Translations under genes and position numbers: made by a program | Shown: positions 11,212-23,589 of the stretch, piece after piece | Position numbering within the stretch: position 1 is the stretch's first letter | How the letters are laid out: the number at the start of each line of letters is the position of its first letter | Notes under the pieces: generated by a model | What the model saw: the letters and a program-made list of their open reading frames with translations, nothing else | What the model was told of the DNA's origin: nothing | The model's database searches: none | Assembly (NCBI RefSeq): GCF_007565055.1 | Contig: NC_044553.1 | Location: 43,637,420 to 43,701,419 of the forward strand | Direction of reading: 5' to 3' | Length of the DNA: 64,000 nt | DNA from: Rhinopithecus roxellana | Lineage: Eukaryota > Chordata > Mammalia > Primates > Cercopithecidae

Positions 11212-12560
11212 TTCGGCATAATATTTTTAAAGTTCATCAATGTTGTTACATGTTTTGTGGTTAATTTCCTTGTATTGCTCCATATTATTTATGGAGTGTG
11301 GCTATCAAAAATCCACAGTGGATTTCCATGTACAAGTATTCTGTGTGAACACATGTTTTTGTGTATACCAAATACTTAGGAGTGGAATTTGTGAATTTTG
11401 TGGAAAGTGTATGCTTTACTTTTTAAGCAACTGCTAAACTGTGTTCCACAGTGATTGTACCATTTTACATTCCCACTAGCAATATATGAGAATTAGAGTT
11501 ACTCTGTATCATCACCAACACTTGGGATTATTATCTTTTTAATTTTAGCATTCTAGAGGGGAAGAAATAGTATCTCATTGTGGTTTAATTTGTATTTCCT
11601 TTAGTTATCCATAGTTATAATGGATATTGAACATCTTTTCATGTGTTTATTGGTCATTCATATATCCTTTTTTGTGATGTATTTGTTCAATTTTTTTTGC
11701 CCATTCAAAAATACTAAGTTGTGAATTCTTTGTTTCCCTATGTAATTCCTTTATTAGAAGAATATATATTTTGAATAGTTTCTCCCAATCTGACTTGGCT
11801 TTATTTTCTCAACAGTGTGTTTGAAGTTTTACATTTTGATGAATTACAAAATATTATTTTCTTGTGGCTTGTGCTTTTTTCCCAAAAATATTATTTTCTT
11901 GGGGTTTGTGCTTTTTTTCCCCCCATTCTATCCAAGAAATCTTGATACACTCCAAAGTCATGAGAGTTTTCTCCTGATTTCTTCTAGAAATGTTCGTGTG
12001 TGTGTACCTCAAAATCATATATAAATTGACCTGTAATATATTTCAAGTTCATTTTGTGTGTGATAAGGGTCAGAGTTCACTTTTTTCCGTATGGATAATA
12101 ATACAGTTCTTTCCCCATTTGCTTACCATGGCACCAGTGAAGGAGATGAACTGGCTGTATTTATGTATGAGTCTTCTTTGAACTATTCTGTTATATTGAT
12201 ATATACATTTGATATAATTCATTAGGAAAGCCACGTGCACTGGAGTTTTCTTTTGGAAGGATTTCAGTTACCAATTCAGTTTATTTAATGGATACAAGTC
12301 TATTCTGATTTTCTGCTACTTTTTGAGTCAGCTTTGCTAATTTCTGTTTTTCATGATATTTGTCCACTTCATCTAAGTCAAAGTTACTGGCCTAAATTTG
12401 TCCATAATATTCCTTTATTATATTTATTATATTTATAATACCTGTATGATGTGTAATAATGGCCCCTCTTTCATTTCTGATACTGATAATTTGTCTCTTC
12501 TGTCATTTTTTCTTAATCAGTCCTACTTTAAATTTATTTACAAATCTCAAGAATAATGCA
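11212..12560 (-). repeat. Old LINE-1 (L1M) ORF2 region, antisense, right part
   Basis: This is the reverse complement of L1 ORF2 3' sequence ('gattgtaccattttacattc', 'catttgcttaccatggcacc'). A local 37-40 bp tandem duplication lies at 11847-11924. Confidence 0.72.
11847..11924. repeat. Local tandem duplication inside the L1M
   Basis: Two adjacent copies of a string reading 'aaatattattttcttg' then 'gcttgtgcttttttccc' (second copy 'gtttgtgc...') sit side by side. They differ by a few bases. Confidence 0.75.
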
Positions 12561-12639
12561 TTTTCTACCCTCACTTTCTGAGAAGTCGATTCCCTCTCCC
12601 GTTTTTGGAGATGATTATTAAACAGTTGGTCTTTTTTCC

Positions 12640-13228
12640 TCAGCTTTCCAACACCCCTTCCAACCTCCTTATTCTTGACTCATGACTCAGATTCCTTTTT
12701 CATTAAGGAAACAGAATCAAAAGATAACTTTATCATCCTTTCACTAAATTTACAACCTCGCTGCCTCTATACCACTCCCCACTCCAGTTACAGTGAATTA
12801 GTACCTCTTCTATCTAAAGCTGGCCCCTTCACTTGTGCACTGGATTCCATATACTCTCTTCTCCTCAAGGACTTCGCACTGGCAATTGTCCTTTCTCTTG
12901 CAAAATCAAATTTACTCTTATCAGATTATACTCATTAGTGTACAAACATTTCATAGAATCATTCATATATTTATTTATTTTAAAACTTCTTTAGATCTTA
13001 CATCTACCTCCAGTCCTGTATCATTGCTCCCCTTTATAGTGAAGCTTTCCAAAATTATTGTTTATATTCAATATCTCTATACCTCATGTGCCATTTTCTC
13101 CTGAAAATACTTTGCTTAGGCTTCCATCTCTACCCTGCCATTGAAACTACTCTTAAAAAGGTCACCAGTAATCCACATTGCAGTTGTGGTCCATTGTACT
13201 TGGTCAGTTATTCCTGACATGAATTTAT
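12640..13228 (+). repeat. LINE-2 (L2), sense, part 1
   Basis: CT-rich L2 coding-region sequence includes 'taccctgccattgaaactac' and 'aaaaaggtcaccagtaa', the segment before the L2 RT core. It is broken by an Alu at 13229. The left limit is approximate. Confidence 0.6.
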
Positions 13229-13554
13229 TTATTTATTTATTTATTATTTATTTATTTATTTATTTATTTTTTGAGATGGAGTCTTGCTCTGTTGCCCAGG
13301 ATGGAGTGCAGTGGCCGGATCTCAGCTCACTGCAAGCTCCGCCTCCCGGGTTCCCACCATTCTCCTGTCTCAGCCTCCCGAGTAGCTGAGACTACAGGCG
13401 CCTGCCACCTCGCCCAGCTAGTTTTTTGTATTTTTTATTAGAGACGGGGTTTCACCATGTTAGCCAGGATGGTCTCGATCTCCTGACCTCATGATCCACC
13501 CCTCTCGGCCTCCCAAAGTGCTGGGATTACAGGCTTGAGCCACCGCGCCCGGCC
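13229..13554 (-). mobile_element. AluY of Old World monkey type, antisense
   Basis: The copy has the 'ggcttgagccaccgcgcc' end and 'gccacctcgcccagctag' arm. It has a long (TTTA)n tail and a perfect 13-bp duplication gacatgaatttat (13216-13228 and 13555-13567). Confidence 0.93.
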
Positions 13555-14164
13555 GACATGAATTTATATCTCAGCAATATTTGAAATAGTTGATTACTTC
13601 TTCCTTGAAACACTATTCATTTGGCTTCTAGAGCACCACAGTCATGATTTTCCCTCATTTTCCTGGCCTTACATAGTAGAGTGCCCAAGTCTCTTTATAT
13701 CTAATCCTTAGATGATCTCATTCAGTTCCATGGCTTTATATACCATCTATGTATATGTTATTCATACTCACATTTCTGTTTCTTGCCCTAACCTCCTCCT
13801 TTCTGCCCACTTGATATCTCTATTGTGTGTTAAACTTCACATGTCCTAAAGGAAGCTCTTGCTTCCCTGCCCTTAGCAAACCTGCTTCTCTTCCTTCTCC
13901 CTCTCTTAGTAAAAGGCATCACCCAGTTGTTCAGTCTAAAATTGAAGAGTCATCTTGATCTATCTCTTTTCCTATATCCAGATCCAGCTCACCAACAAGT
14001 CCTGTCAATTCTGTCCTCAAAATCCATAGAATAAACCACTTCTCAAAACATTAATTACTTCTACCCAAGCCCAAGCCACTGTCTTTTATTTAAACTATTA
14101 TAATAACCTCCTAGATTGGCAATACCACAGCGACCAGAGCAATCCCTATAAAATTTAAGTCAGA
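13555..14164 (+). repeat. LINE-2 (L2), sense, part 2
   Basis: The sequence includes 'gatgatctcattcagttcca', 'tggctttatataccatctat' and 'ttgatctatctcttttcc', in the same order as L2 ORF2. The block 'ccaagcccaagccactgtc' is also typical. Confidence 0.78.
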
Positions 14165-14454
14165 GCCGGGTGCGGTGGCTTACGCCTGTAATCTCAGCAC
14201 TTAGGGAGGCCGAGGTGGGCGGATCACAAGGCCAGGAGATTGAGACCATCCTGGCTAACCTGGTGAAACCCCGTCTCTACTAAAAGTACAAAAAATTAGC
14301 CGGCATGGTGGTGGGTGCCTGTAGTCCCAGCTGCTTGGGAGGCTGAGGCAGGAGAATGGCGTGAACCCGGGAAGCGGAGCTTGCAGAGAGCCGAGATTGT
14401 ACCACTGCACTCCAGCCTGAGTGACAGAGTGAGACTCCATCTCGAAAAAAAAAA
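14165..14454 (+). mobile_element. AluY, sense
   Basis: A full Alu from 'gccgggtgcggtggcttacg' to a short A tail. An imperfect target duplication is present (ttaagtcaga and ttaactcaga). Confidence 0.92.
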
Positions 14455-14756
14455 GTTAACTCAGATCATCACACACATACACATATGCATACACACTTAA
14501 AATCCTCCAAAGGCTTCCTGTGTCACTCAGAATAAAATCCAAATTTATAAGTAAAGCTTACAAGGTTCACCTAGGCTTGCCCTGCCCACTTCTCGTATCT
14601 CAAAACCTAACGCTGTGCCTATGTCACTCAGCTGAAACCGCACTGACCTTCTAGGTGATTTTTTAATGTATTAAGTGGATTCCTACTACAGGATCTTTGT
14701 CTTTATTGTTCTTATTATCTGGAATTCTTTCCCTGAGATCTTTATTTGATTATTGT
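14455..14756 (+). repeat. LINE-2 (L2), sense, part 3
   Basis: The sequence 'aaaatcctccaaaggcttcc' then 'actcagaataaaatccaaat' is a signature of the L2 ORF2 3' part. Confidence 0.82.
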
Positions 14757-15037
14757 ATTTTTTTTAGAGACAGGATCTCACTCTGTTGCTCAGGCTGGAG
14801 TGGTGCAGTCATGGCTTACTACAGCCTTCACCTCCCTGGCTCAAGCAATCCTCTGCCTCAGTCTTCTAAGCAGCTAGGACCACATACATACGCCACAATG
14901 CCCAGCTAATTTTTAAATTTTTTGTAGAGACAAGGTCTCCCTATGTTGCCTAGGCTGGTCTCGAACTCCTGGGTTCATCCTCCCACATTGGCCTCCCAAA
15001 GTACTAAGACTACAGGTGTGAGTCACCGTGCCTGGCC
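14757..15037 (-). mobile_element. AluJ-type, antisense
   Basis: This is a diverged Alu ('tagagacaggatctcactct' and 'gtgagtcaccgtgcctggcc') with the older J-type wording 'ctcctgggttca'. Confidence 0.85.
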
Positions 15038-15345
15038 TCCCCAAGATTTTAACTTAAATCATTACCTCACTTCATTTGGAAGACTTCCCTGACCACTTTA
15101 TTTTAAATAGTTATACCCTTCCTTCATTGTTCTTTCCCTTTACCCTTTTTTTTCTTGATAGCCCTTATCACTACCAGATATTACATATATGTATGTGTAA
15201 ATATGTGTTCATCTTCTGTCTCTTCCTCTAGAATGCAAACATCATGAGAGGAGGAAATTTGGTTAATTTGTGTGCCCATGATATAGAATAGTATCCTGCA
15301 TGTAGTAAGTGCTTAATAAATGTGTTGAATAAATGAATGAAACCT
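15038..15345 (+). repeat. LINE-2 (L2) 3' end, sense, part 4
   Basis: The segment runs from 'agacttccctgaccacttta' to 'tagtaagtgcttaataaatg' and the terminal 'gaataaatgaatga' repeats, the classic L2 3' end. Confidence 0.82.
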
Positions 15346-17408
15346 ATTAGGTATATATAATATTACTCACAATTTCAGATATGGAAATAAGTCTACCACA
15401 GCTGGCAGGTTTTCTGACTCCAAGTCCATTCTTTTCTACCTTAGCCCCTTGTTTCTGAAACCTCATCTGATTATTTATCCTCATCTGATTATTTCTTATC
15501 TGAATTTCTGTGGTGCTTTGTGTTATTCCCAGAGCATTTATTACATTTTGTCTTCTGCTGTGGCTGATGCATGCCCCTCTCTTTTCTTACTCTCCCCCAG
15601 TGCCTTTTATGAATGCTTTAATAATCATGAGAGAGTGGTATATCATTTCCTCCTGAAGCTCACAGTATTTGAATTTTAATGTTAAATTTGATTTTCTTAG
15701 TTTTTTTTTTTTTTTTTTTTTTTAACTAATGTGCAACTCAGGATTGCAGATTTGTCATGAAATTTTTGTCTAGCGACATGTAACTGCTTAAATTTTTATA
15801 ACAGGAGAAATTTGTTTAGTGGATTACTCATATAGAAAAACTTTATTTCCTACTTTACTATTCTTCTGGCTATCATTTTTTCCCCACACCTCCCAAGAAG
15901 AGGGCAGTATTGATTCAGGGATAGGGGACATCATGTGGTACAGGATGGTTTTCATTTTTCTGTGAAATAGGTTACAGAGTCATCAGCAGGCAAGAGGAAA
16001 GATTCAGTTCTATATTCTTAAGAAGGAAGACTGAAATGAGGCAGCAAGGAATGTGGACTTTGTAGCTAATGAGAATCTTTGCCTTTTCTATGTGAACAGT
16101 GAGATAAATCAAGCTAGCTCTTCCTGTTGCTACCACCCACAAAGCTGTGAAGAAGGCTGTGATAGCAGATGGTATCCATACACAGTTTGATTTGTTTAGA
16201 AACCTACATAAAGAGCAGCATGTGTTTTGTTTTGTTTTTCCCCTTAATTACTCAGAGCCAGGGAGACTAGTTTTTAAATAAAATGCAGGGATATAGCCAG
16301 GAAAAAATTATAAAAATATAGACAACTGCATTTTTAACTGCATCATTTCAACTCTATAATATTTATTGAGTATCTGCTCAATTTATTGAGTAAGGCTCTG
16401 GACTAGGCCTTACTTTGTAGGGGATATAAAGAAGAGTGGGTTTAGTATTACAAAATAAGTTCAGTTTAATTAACGTGTGTTAGTGTCTTTTATATCCCAC
16501 TGAAGTGCTGAGTACACAGAAATTAAGACAGTTCTTTTCTTCAAGGAGCTTAAACTATAGTGGGGGAAATAAAGTTACGGGATAGTTTCAGTACCACATA
16601 GCAGATACAATGATAAATGTGTCTTAAGGTGCTATACAAGCTTTGAAGCGGGCACTTAATATAATCTGGGTGGATAGTGAGGATTAGAAAGGAAATATGT
16701 CTTGGGGGAGCTAATGCCCTAGAGTACAAACCTAGCTGAGTCAGCAGGTGCTAGTTACGTGAAAATGAGTGGGCAGAGATCACGGCAGGAGGAAGAGCAC
16801 AAGCAAAGACCGAGGCGGGAAACACCATGGCTGTTTGGGAGAGATCCAATTACTGCCGGTATTACTAAAAGTAACATCTTTGGCAGGAGATGAAGCTGGT
16901 TGACAGGGGAAAGATTATGGTGGAGTTCAGAGTTTATCCTCTACGTTCATGTTTCTTCAGGTGTTGGCCTGTTGACTCTGCAACAGAATATCCTAGGATG
17001 TTTGCAGAAATATAAGACTAAACTCACCCCAGGATGTGGAAAATAATTTATAAGATCTGTTGTTTCTACTCAGAATTGGGATTTTCCTGTAGGGCTATAT
17101 AGAATGTTGTGATGAATATATTCTTAAATGATTTACTGTGTCAGGTATACAGAAAAACAGTGGAGAGTTTCTCTTAACATTGGTCTTTTTGGGAGGTTCC
17201 CAAAAGAAGAAATACAGTTATAAAGAGTTGTTTATAAAATAGAGGACAGGTATACTGTGTCTTGAGTCAATAAAGAGAGACAAAATTCCAAACAAAAAGT
17301 AATTTGAAAGCCCAGTTCACAACTACATTTTTTAGGATATGTTTCTCTAATACTAATTTGGGGCAAGAATTCCTTGAGACCTCTAACACTTAGTGTTCAG
17401 CCTCTAGC
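15346..17408. other. TEX9 intron, mostly unassigned
   Basis: There is a 23-base T run at 15701-15723 and a small direct repeat (cctcatctgattattt) near 15460-15495. I could not assign the remainder to a repeat family, and I see no exon with flanking splice sites and a conserved-looking frame. Confidence 0.45.
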
Positions 17409-17436
17409 ACCGTGTGTGCATGCGTGCGTGCATGCA

Positions 17437-17470
<34 letters not shown>
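17409..17470. repeat. (TG)n microsatellite with GCATGC-type interruptions
   Basis: A mixed tract of tgcatgcgtgcg units changes to a pure TG run of about 15 units, 107 bp upstream of a TEX9 exon. Likely polymorphic. Confidence 0.95.
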
Positions 17471-17471
<1 letters not shown>

Positions 17472-17577
17472 AGTTTGAGAGAAAGCAAGGAATATGGCAA
17501 TGGAAGATACTGCAAAATGATCAAGGGGGAACCTATGATATATTTATAAATGTTCCATAATCTTTTTTACTATACAG

Positions 17578-17712
17578 GAATTAGAAAATAAAAGAAGACT
17601 GCAAAAACAGGCTGCAAGTAGTCAAAGTGCCACAGAGGTTCGCTTGAATAGAGCTCTAGAAGAAGCAGAAAAGTATAAACTGGAGTTAAGTAAATTAAAG
17701 CAAAATAACAAG
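17578..17712 (+). CDS. TEX9: TEX9 coding exon (3rd from the 3' end)
   Basis: The exon is 135 bp, 45 codons, phase 0 to 0. The acceptor is 'tttttactatacag' with a good pyrimidine tract; the donor is 'aag|gtatgg'. It encodes a basic/acidic coiled coil starting ELENKRRLQKQAASSQSATE and ending in a Leu-Lys-Asn-rich stretch. It joins in frame to the exons at 577-750 and 37793-37927, so its use or skipping would keep frame. Confidence 0.93.
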
Positions 17713-18026
17713 GTATGGAAAAATTGAATAGCTTTTGTAGTGATCCCTTTTGGTAACTACTTCTTTTATGAACATGTCAAAAATAATATTAAATTATAAT
17801 TCTTGATGTCATGCTGAACATTTGTCTTTTCAGAAGAAATATATTCATTAGCAATATACACATTTCTAACATATTAGGATGATATGCTTGTCTATCGCCA
17901 TAATTGGGTGATGGCACAACTCTTTGGAACATTAATTTCTTCAACCAGTTTTATCAGGTGCCTATATTATATGTCAGACACTTTTCTGAGCTCTTAGAAA
18001 AAGCTGTTTTAAAAAAGTATCTTTCG

Positions 18027-18323
18027 CCGGGTGCAGTGGCTCAAGCCTGTAATCCCAGCACTTTGGGAGGCTGAGACGGGCGGATCACGAGGTCAGGAGA
18101 TCGAGACCATCTTGGCGAACACGGTGAAACCCCGTCTCTACTAAAAAAAAAAAATACAAAAAACTAGTCGGGCGAGGTGGCGGGCGCCTGTAGTCCTAGC
18201 TACTAGGGAGGCTGAGGCAGGAGAATGGCATCAACCCAGGAGGCGGAGCTTGCAGTGAGCTGAGATCTGGCCACTGCACTCCAGCTGGGTGACAGAGCGA
18301 GACTCTGTCTCAACAACAACAAC
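18027..18323 (+). mobile_element. AluY of Old World monkey type, sense
   Basis: Full Alu with 'ggctcaagcctgtaatccc' (the monkey-type 3' box in sense). It has a perfect 16-bp duplication aaaaaagtatctttcg (18011-18026 and 18324-18339). Confidence 0.94.
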
Positions 18324-18344
18324 AAAAAAGTATCTTTCGTATCT

Positions 18345-18650
18345 CAAGTCTTTTATTCTCTGAACCTCGGTTTTCTAATATATAAAGTAAGGCTCTATTT
18401 TACAGGGCAGTGGTTCTCAAACTTGAGCATGTATCAGAATCTCTGGGAGGGCTTGTTAAATCAGATTGCTGGGGCCCATCCCCAGAATTTCTGATTTAAT
18501 AGGTCTGGAGTGAGGCCTGAGAATTTGCAGTTTTAACAAAAATTTACCTGGGAACTTGTAAGGATCACCGTAACTCCAGTGTCTAGCCAATGCTTGGCAT
18601 AGAATTAGCATGCGGTCCCTTAAATATCTGTTGAATAAGTGAAAGTTCAA
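18345..18650 (+). repeat. MIR/L2-like fragment interrupted by MER5A
   Basis: 'ctctgaacctcggttttcta' at the left and 'ccaatgcttggcatagaatt' with 'atctgttgaataag' at the right read as one old SINE/LINE. It is split by the element at 18408-18560. Confidence 0.55.
18408..18560 (+). repeat. MER5A-type hAT DNA transposon fragment
   Basis: It starts 'cagtggttctcaaacttgag' and continues 'atttctgatttaataggtct' and 'ggcctgagaatttgcag', matching the MER5A pattern. Confidence 0.85.
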
Positions 18651-18660
18651 ATACCAGTGT

Positions 18661-19311
18661 TCATGAAAGCCCTTTGTACATTCTATAAATATTGGTTACT
18701 TTTTGGTTCTGTATTGACCTAAAAGGGTAATAAGTGATAGTCCATTGAACTCTACTTAATAATTAGAACAATATTTAATAATTTAACCATGACTTGGATA
18801 ATGAAATTAGGAACCACTTTCATTATATACACAGATGATACATTTTGGATTAAGTTAGTAACACTTAACAGGAATAGACTGAAAGTGACCTTGATATGTC
18901 CTCTAACATGTTTGAGAGGCAAATATGTGGCATAGTGATTACAGAGTTTTAAGATGCCATCTGTGAGGTAGTTTGTTATATGGTCAGGTCATTTTCATAT
19001 TCAAGGGCCATCAGTGATGATATAACTGGGATTTATTAATGGAAGTTATTAAATTAACAAGTTAGGAAGTCATCTTTATAGACTTACCAGTAATTCGCCT
19101 GTTATTAGAGTGTTATTTCCAATTTGGTGCATTTTAAAGGATTTTGAAGAAAATAAAAAGAAGAATAACCACCTAGGTATCAGGATTTCCTAATTGTTGT
19201 AGATTTGACCTCTATATTGTATTAGTTCACATATTAAGAAAACAGAAGGAAAATGGTTTCATGAAACAGATGACTCTCCATATTCTAGCCAGCCATTTTG
19301 TTTTGTTTTGT
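18661..19311. other. TEX9 intron, unassigned
   Basis: No repeat, exon or RNA gene that I can name. Confidence 0.45.
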
Positions 19312-19559
19312 TTTAATTTTTTTTAGGTTTGAGGGTACATGTGAACGTTGTATAGGTAAACAGGTGTCATGAGGGTTTGTTGACATATATTTAATCACCT
19401 AGGTATTAGGCCCAGTACTCAGTAATCTCTTCTGCTCCTCTCCCTTTTTCTGCCTTCTCCCCTTCAAGTAGACCCCAGTGTTTTTTGTTTCCTTCTTTGT
19501 GTTCTGTAAGTTCTTGTCATTTAGCTCCCACTTATAAGTGAAAACAAGCAGTATTCGGT

Positions 19560-22500
19560 TTTGTGTTCCTACATTAGTTTGCTAAGGATAACTGCCTCCA
19601 GCTCCATCCATGTTCCCACAAAAGACATTATCTCGTTCTTTTTTATGACTACATAGTATTCCATGGTGTATATGTACCAAATTTTCTTTATCCAATCTGT
19701 CATTGATGGGCATTACTTGATTCCATGTCCTTGCTATTGTGACTAGTGCTGCAGTGAACATTTGTGTGCATGTGTCTTCATGGTAGAATGATTTATATTC
19801 CTCTGGGTATAATTCCAGTAATGAGATTGCTGGGTCCAATGGCAGTTCTGCTTTTACCTCTTTGAGAATCACCATACTGCTTTGCGCAATGGTTGAACTA
19901 ATTTACACTCCCACCAGCAGTGTGTAAGTGTTCCGTTTTCTCTGCAACCTCACTTTTTGACTTTTTAGTAATAGCCATTCTGACTGGTGTGAGGTGGTAT
20001 TTAATTGTGGTTTTGATGTGCATTTATCTGTTGATCAGTGATATTGAGCTTTTTTTCATACTTGTTGGCCACATGTATGATTTCTTTTGAGAAGTGTCTG
20101 TTCTTGTCCTTTGCCCACCTTTTAATAGGGTTTTCTCTTGTAAATTTGTTTAAGTTCCTTATAGAAGCTGGATACTGACCTTTATTAGATGCATAGTTTG
20201 CAAAAATTTTCTCCCATTATGCAGGTTGTCTGTTTACTCTGGTAATCATTTATTTTGCTGTGCAGAAGCTCTTTAGTTTAAGTAGATCCCACTTGTCAGT
20301 TTTTGCTTTTGTTGCAGTTGCTATTTCTCTCTTGTCATGAAATCTTTGCCCATTCCTATGTCCAAGATGGTATTGCCTAGGTTGTCTTCCAGAGTTTTTA
20401 TAGTTTTGGGTTTTCCAGTTAAGTCTTTAATTCATCTTGAGTTGGTTTTTGTATAAGGTAGAAGGAAAGGGTCCAGTTTCAATCTTCTGCAAATGGCTAG
20501 CCAGTTATCCCAGCACAATTTATTGAAGAGGGAGCCTTTTCCCATTGCTTTTGTCAGGTTTGCTGAAGATCAGACAGTTGTAGATGTGCAGCCTTATTTA
20601 TGGGCCCTCTATTCTGTTCCATTGGTCTATGTGCCTGTTTTTGTAACAGTACCTGTTTTTGTACCATGCTCTTTTGGTTATTGTAGACTTGTAGTATAGT
20701 TTGAAGTCAGGCAGTGTGCCTCCAGCTTTGTTCTTTTTGCTTAGTATTGCCTTGGCTATTCAGGCTCTTTTGTGGTACCATGTGAATTTTTAAATAGTTT
20801 TTTTCTAATTCTGTGAAGAATGTCATTGGTAGTTTGATAGGAATAGCATTGAATCTGTAAATTGCTTTGGGCAGTATAGGCATTTTAATAAATCTTCCTA
20901 TCAGTGAGCATGGGATGTTTTTTCGCTTTGTGTTTTTTTCTGATTTCTTTGAGCAGTGTTTTGTAATTCTCATTGTAGAGATCTTGCATCTCTCTGGTTA
21001 GCTGTATTCCTAGGTATTCTTTTTGTGGCAAGTGGGAATGGAATTGCTCTTCTGATTTGGCTCTCGTTTTGGCTGTTGTTGGTGTTTAGGAATGCTAGTA
21101 ATTTTTGTACATTGATTTGCTATCCTGCAACTTTGCTGAAGTTGTTTATCTGCCAAAGGAGCTTTTGGGACAAGACTATGGGGTCTTCTAGATATAGAAT
21201 TATGCCGTCTGCAAACAGAGATAGTTTGACTTACTATTTGGATGCCCTTTATTTCTTTCTCTTGCCTAATTGCTCTGGCAGGACTTCCAATACTACATTG
21301 AAGAGAAGTGTTGAGAGAGGGCATCCTTGTCATGTGACAGTTTTCAAGGGGAATGCTTCCAGCTTTTGTCCATTTAGTATAATGTTTACTGTGGGTTTGC
21401 CATAGATGGCTCTTATTATTTTGAGGTCTGTTCCTCCAATATCTATGTTATTTAGAGTTTTTAACATCAAGGGTGTTGAATTTTACTGAAAGCCTGTTCT
21501 GCATCTATTGAGGTAATCATGTGGTTTTTGTCTTTAGTTCTGTTTTTGTGATAAATTACATTTATTGATTTGTGTATGTTGAACCAACCCTGCATCCCAG
21601 GAATGAATGCTACTTGAACATGGTAGATAAACTTTTTGATGTGCTCCTGGATTTGGTTTGCAAATATTTTGTTGAGGATTTTTGCATCAATGTTCATCAA
21701 GGATATTGGCCTGAAGTTTTCTTTTTTGGTTGTCTCTCTGCCAGGTTTTGGTATCAAGATGATGCTGGCTCCATAGAATGAGTGGGGAGGAGTCCCTCCT
21801 TAGTTTTTTGTAATAGTTTCTGTAAGAATGGTACCAACTTTTCTTTGTACATCTGGTAGAATTTGGCTGTGAATCCACTGGGTCCCAGGCTTTTTTGGTT
21901 GGTAGACTTTTTATTACTGATTCAATTTGGGAGCTCATTATTGGTCTGTGTAGGGATTCAGTTTTCTCCTCGTTCAGTCCTGGGAGGGTGTACATGTCCA
22001 GGAATTTGTCCATCTCTTCTAGGTTTTCTAGTTTGTGTGCATAGAGGTGTTCATAGTAGTTTCTGATGGTTGTTTTTATTTCTGTGGGGTCAGTAGTAAC
22101 ATTCCCTTTGTCATTTCTAATTGTTTATTTGGATCTTCACTCTTCTTTACTAGTCTAGTGGTCTATTTTATTATTTTTTTCAAAAAAACAACTCCTGGAT
22201 TCATTTATCTTTTGACTGGTTTTTCATGTCTTGATTTCCTTCACTTCAGCTGATTTTTGTTATTTCTCATCTTCTGCTAGCCTTGGGGTTGATATCTTCT
22301 TGCTTCTTGAATTCTTTCAGTTCTGAAGTTACATTGTTAATTTGAGATCTTTCTAACTTTTTGATGTGGGCATTTAGTGTTGCTATGAATTTCCCTCTTA
22401 ACTCTCCCTTAGCCGTGTTCCAGAGATTCTAGTATGTTGTACTTTTTGTTGTTATTTTCAACTTTTTGATTTCTGACTTAATTTCATTATTTACCCCAAT

Positions 22501-23585
22501 AGTCATTGAGGAGCGTGCTGTTTAATTTCCATGTAATTGCATGGTTTTGAGCAATTTTCATAGTCTTGACTCCAGTTCATTGTGTTGTGGTCCAAGAGTG
22601 TGTTTGGTATGATTTCGGTTCTTTTACATTTTTTGAGGATTGTTTTATGTCCAATTATGTGGTCAGTTTCAGAGTATGTGCCATATGGCACTAAGAAGAA
22701 TGTATATTCTGTTGTTTTTGGGTGGAGAGTTCTGTAAAGGTCTATAATATCCATTTGGTCCAGCGTTGAGTTTAGGTTCCAGGTATCTTTGTTAATTTTC
22801 TGCCTCGATGATCTAATACTATGGAGTGTTGATATCTCCTACTATTATGATGTGAGAGTCTATGTCTCTTTGTAGGTTTCTAAGAACTTGCCTTATGAAT
22901 CTGGGTGCTCCTGTGTTGTGTGCATGTATATTTAGGCTAATTAGGTCTTCTTATTGAATTCAGTACTTTACCATTATGTAATGCCTTTCTTTGTCTTTTT
23001 TGATCTTTGTTGGTTTGAAACGTTTTGTCTGAAATTAGAATTGCAACCCTTGCTTTTTTCTGTTTTCTATTTTCCTGGTAGATTTTCCTCTATCTGTTTG
23101 AGCCTATGAGAGTCATTAAATGTCAGATGGGTCACTTGAAGACAGCATACCATTTGGGTCTTGCTTTTTTTTTTTTTTTTTTTTTGAGAGGGAGTCTCGC
23201 TCTGTTGCCCAGGCTGGAGTGCAGTGGCCGGATCTCAGCTCACTGCAAGCTCCGCCTCCCGGGTTTACACCATTCTCCTGCCTCAGGCTCCTGAGTAGCT
23301 GGGACTACAGGCACCCGCCACCTCGCCCGGCTAGTTTTTTTTTTCTTTGTATTTTTTTTTTAGTAGAGACAGAATTTCACCGTGTTAGTCAGGATGGTCT
23401 TGATCTTGTGACCTTGTGATCCGCCTGTCTCGGCCTCTCAAAGTGCTGGGATTACAGGCTTGAGCCACCACGCCTGGCTGGGTCTTGCTTTTTTATACAG
23501 CTTGTCACTCCATGCCTTTTAAGTGGGGGCATTCAGGCTGTTTATATTCAAGGTTAGTATTGATGTGTGTGGATTTGATCTGCTG
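19560..23585 (-). pseudogene. LINE-1 ORF2 remnant, inactive
   Basis: Minus-strand fragments include a C-terminal piece with SLLELYPEEYKSFYHEDTC (19582-19875), an RT piece starting MIPKPGRETTKKENFRPISL (21467-21757) and an endonuclease piece with LYRTLHPKTTEYTF (22503-22754). They lie in the right order but in shifting frames with stops. The ORF is also interrupted by an Alu. Confidence 0.85.
23171..23479 (-). mobile_element. AluY of Old World monkey type, antisense, inside L1 ORF2
   Basis: Full Alu with poly-T start and 'aggcttgagccaccacgcc' end. It has a perfect 15-bp duplication gggtcttgctttttt (23156-23170 and 23480-23494). Confidence 0.94.
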
Positions 23586-23589
23586 TTTT

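Noticed and set aside
12675..13104. Overlapping + strand frames of 87 and 89 codons
   Set aside because: They fall on L2 sequence in frames that do not match L2 ORF2 motifs and have no splice support.
13229..13260. Short-period repeats as a possible CRISPR-like array
   Set aside because: This is the (TTTA)n tail of an Alu. All regularly spaced repeats here are microsatellites, SINE/LINE copies or L1 modules in a vertebrate genome.
20956..21405. 149-codon open frame on the + strand
   Set aside because: It is the antisense shadow of an L1 ORF2 RT region that is recognisable on the minus strand.
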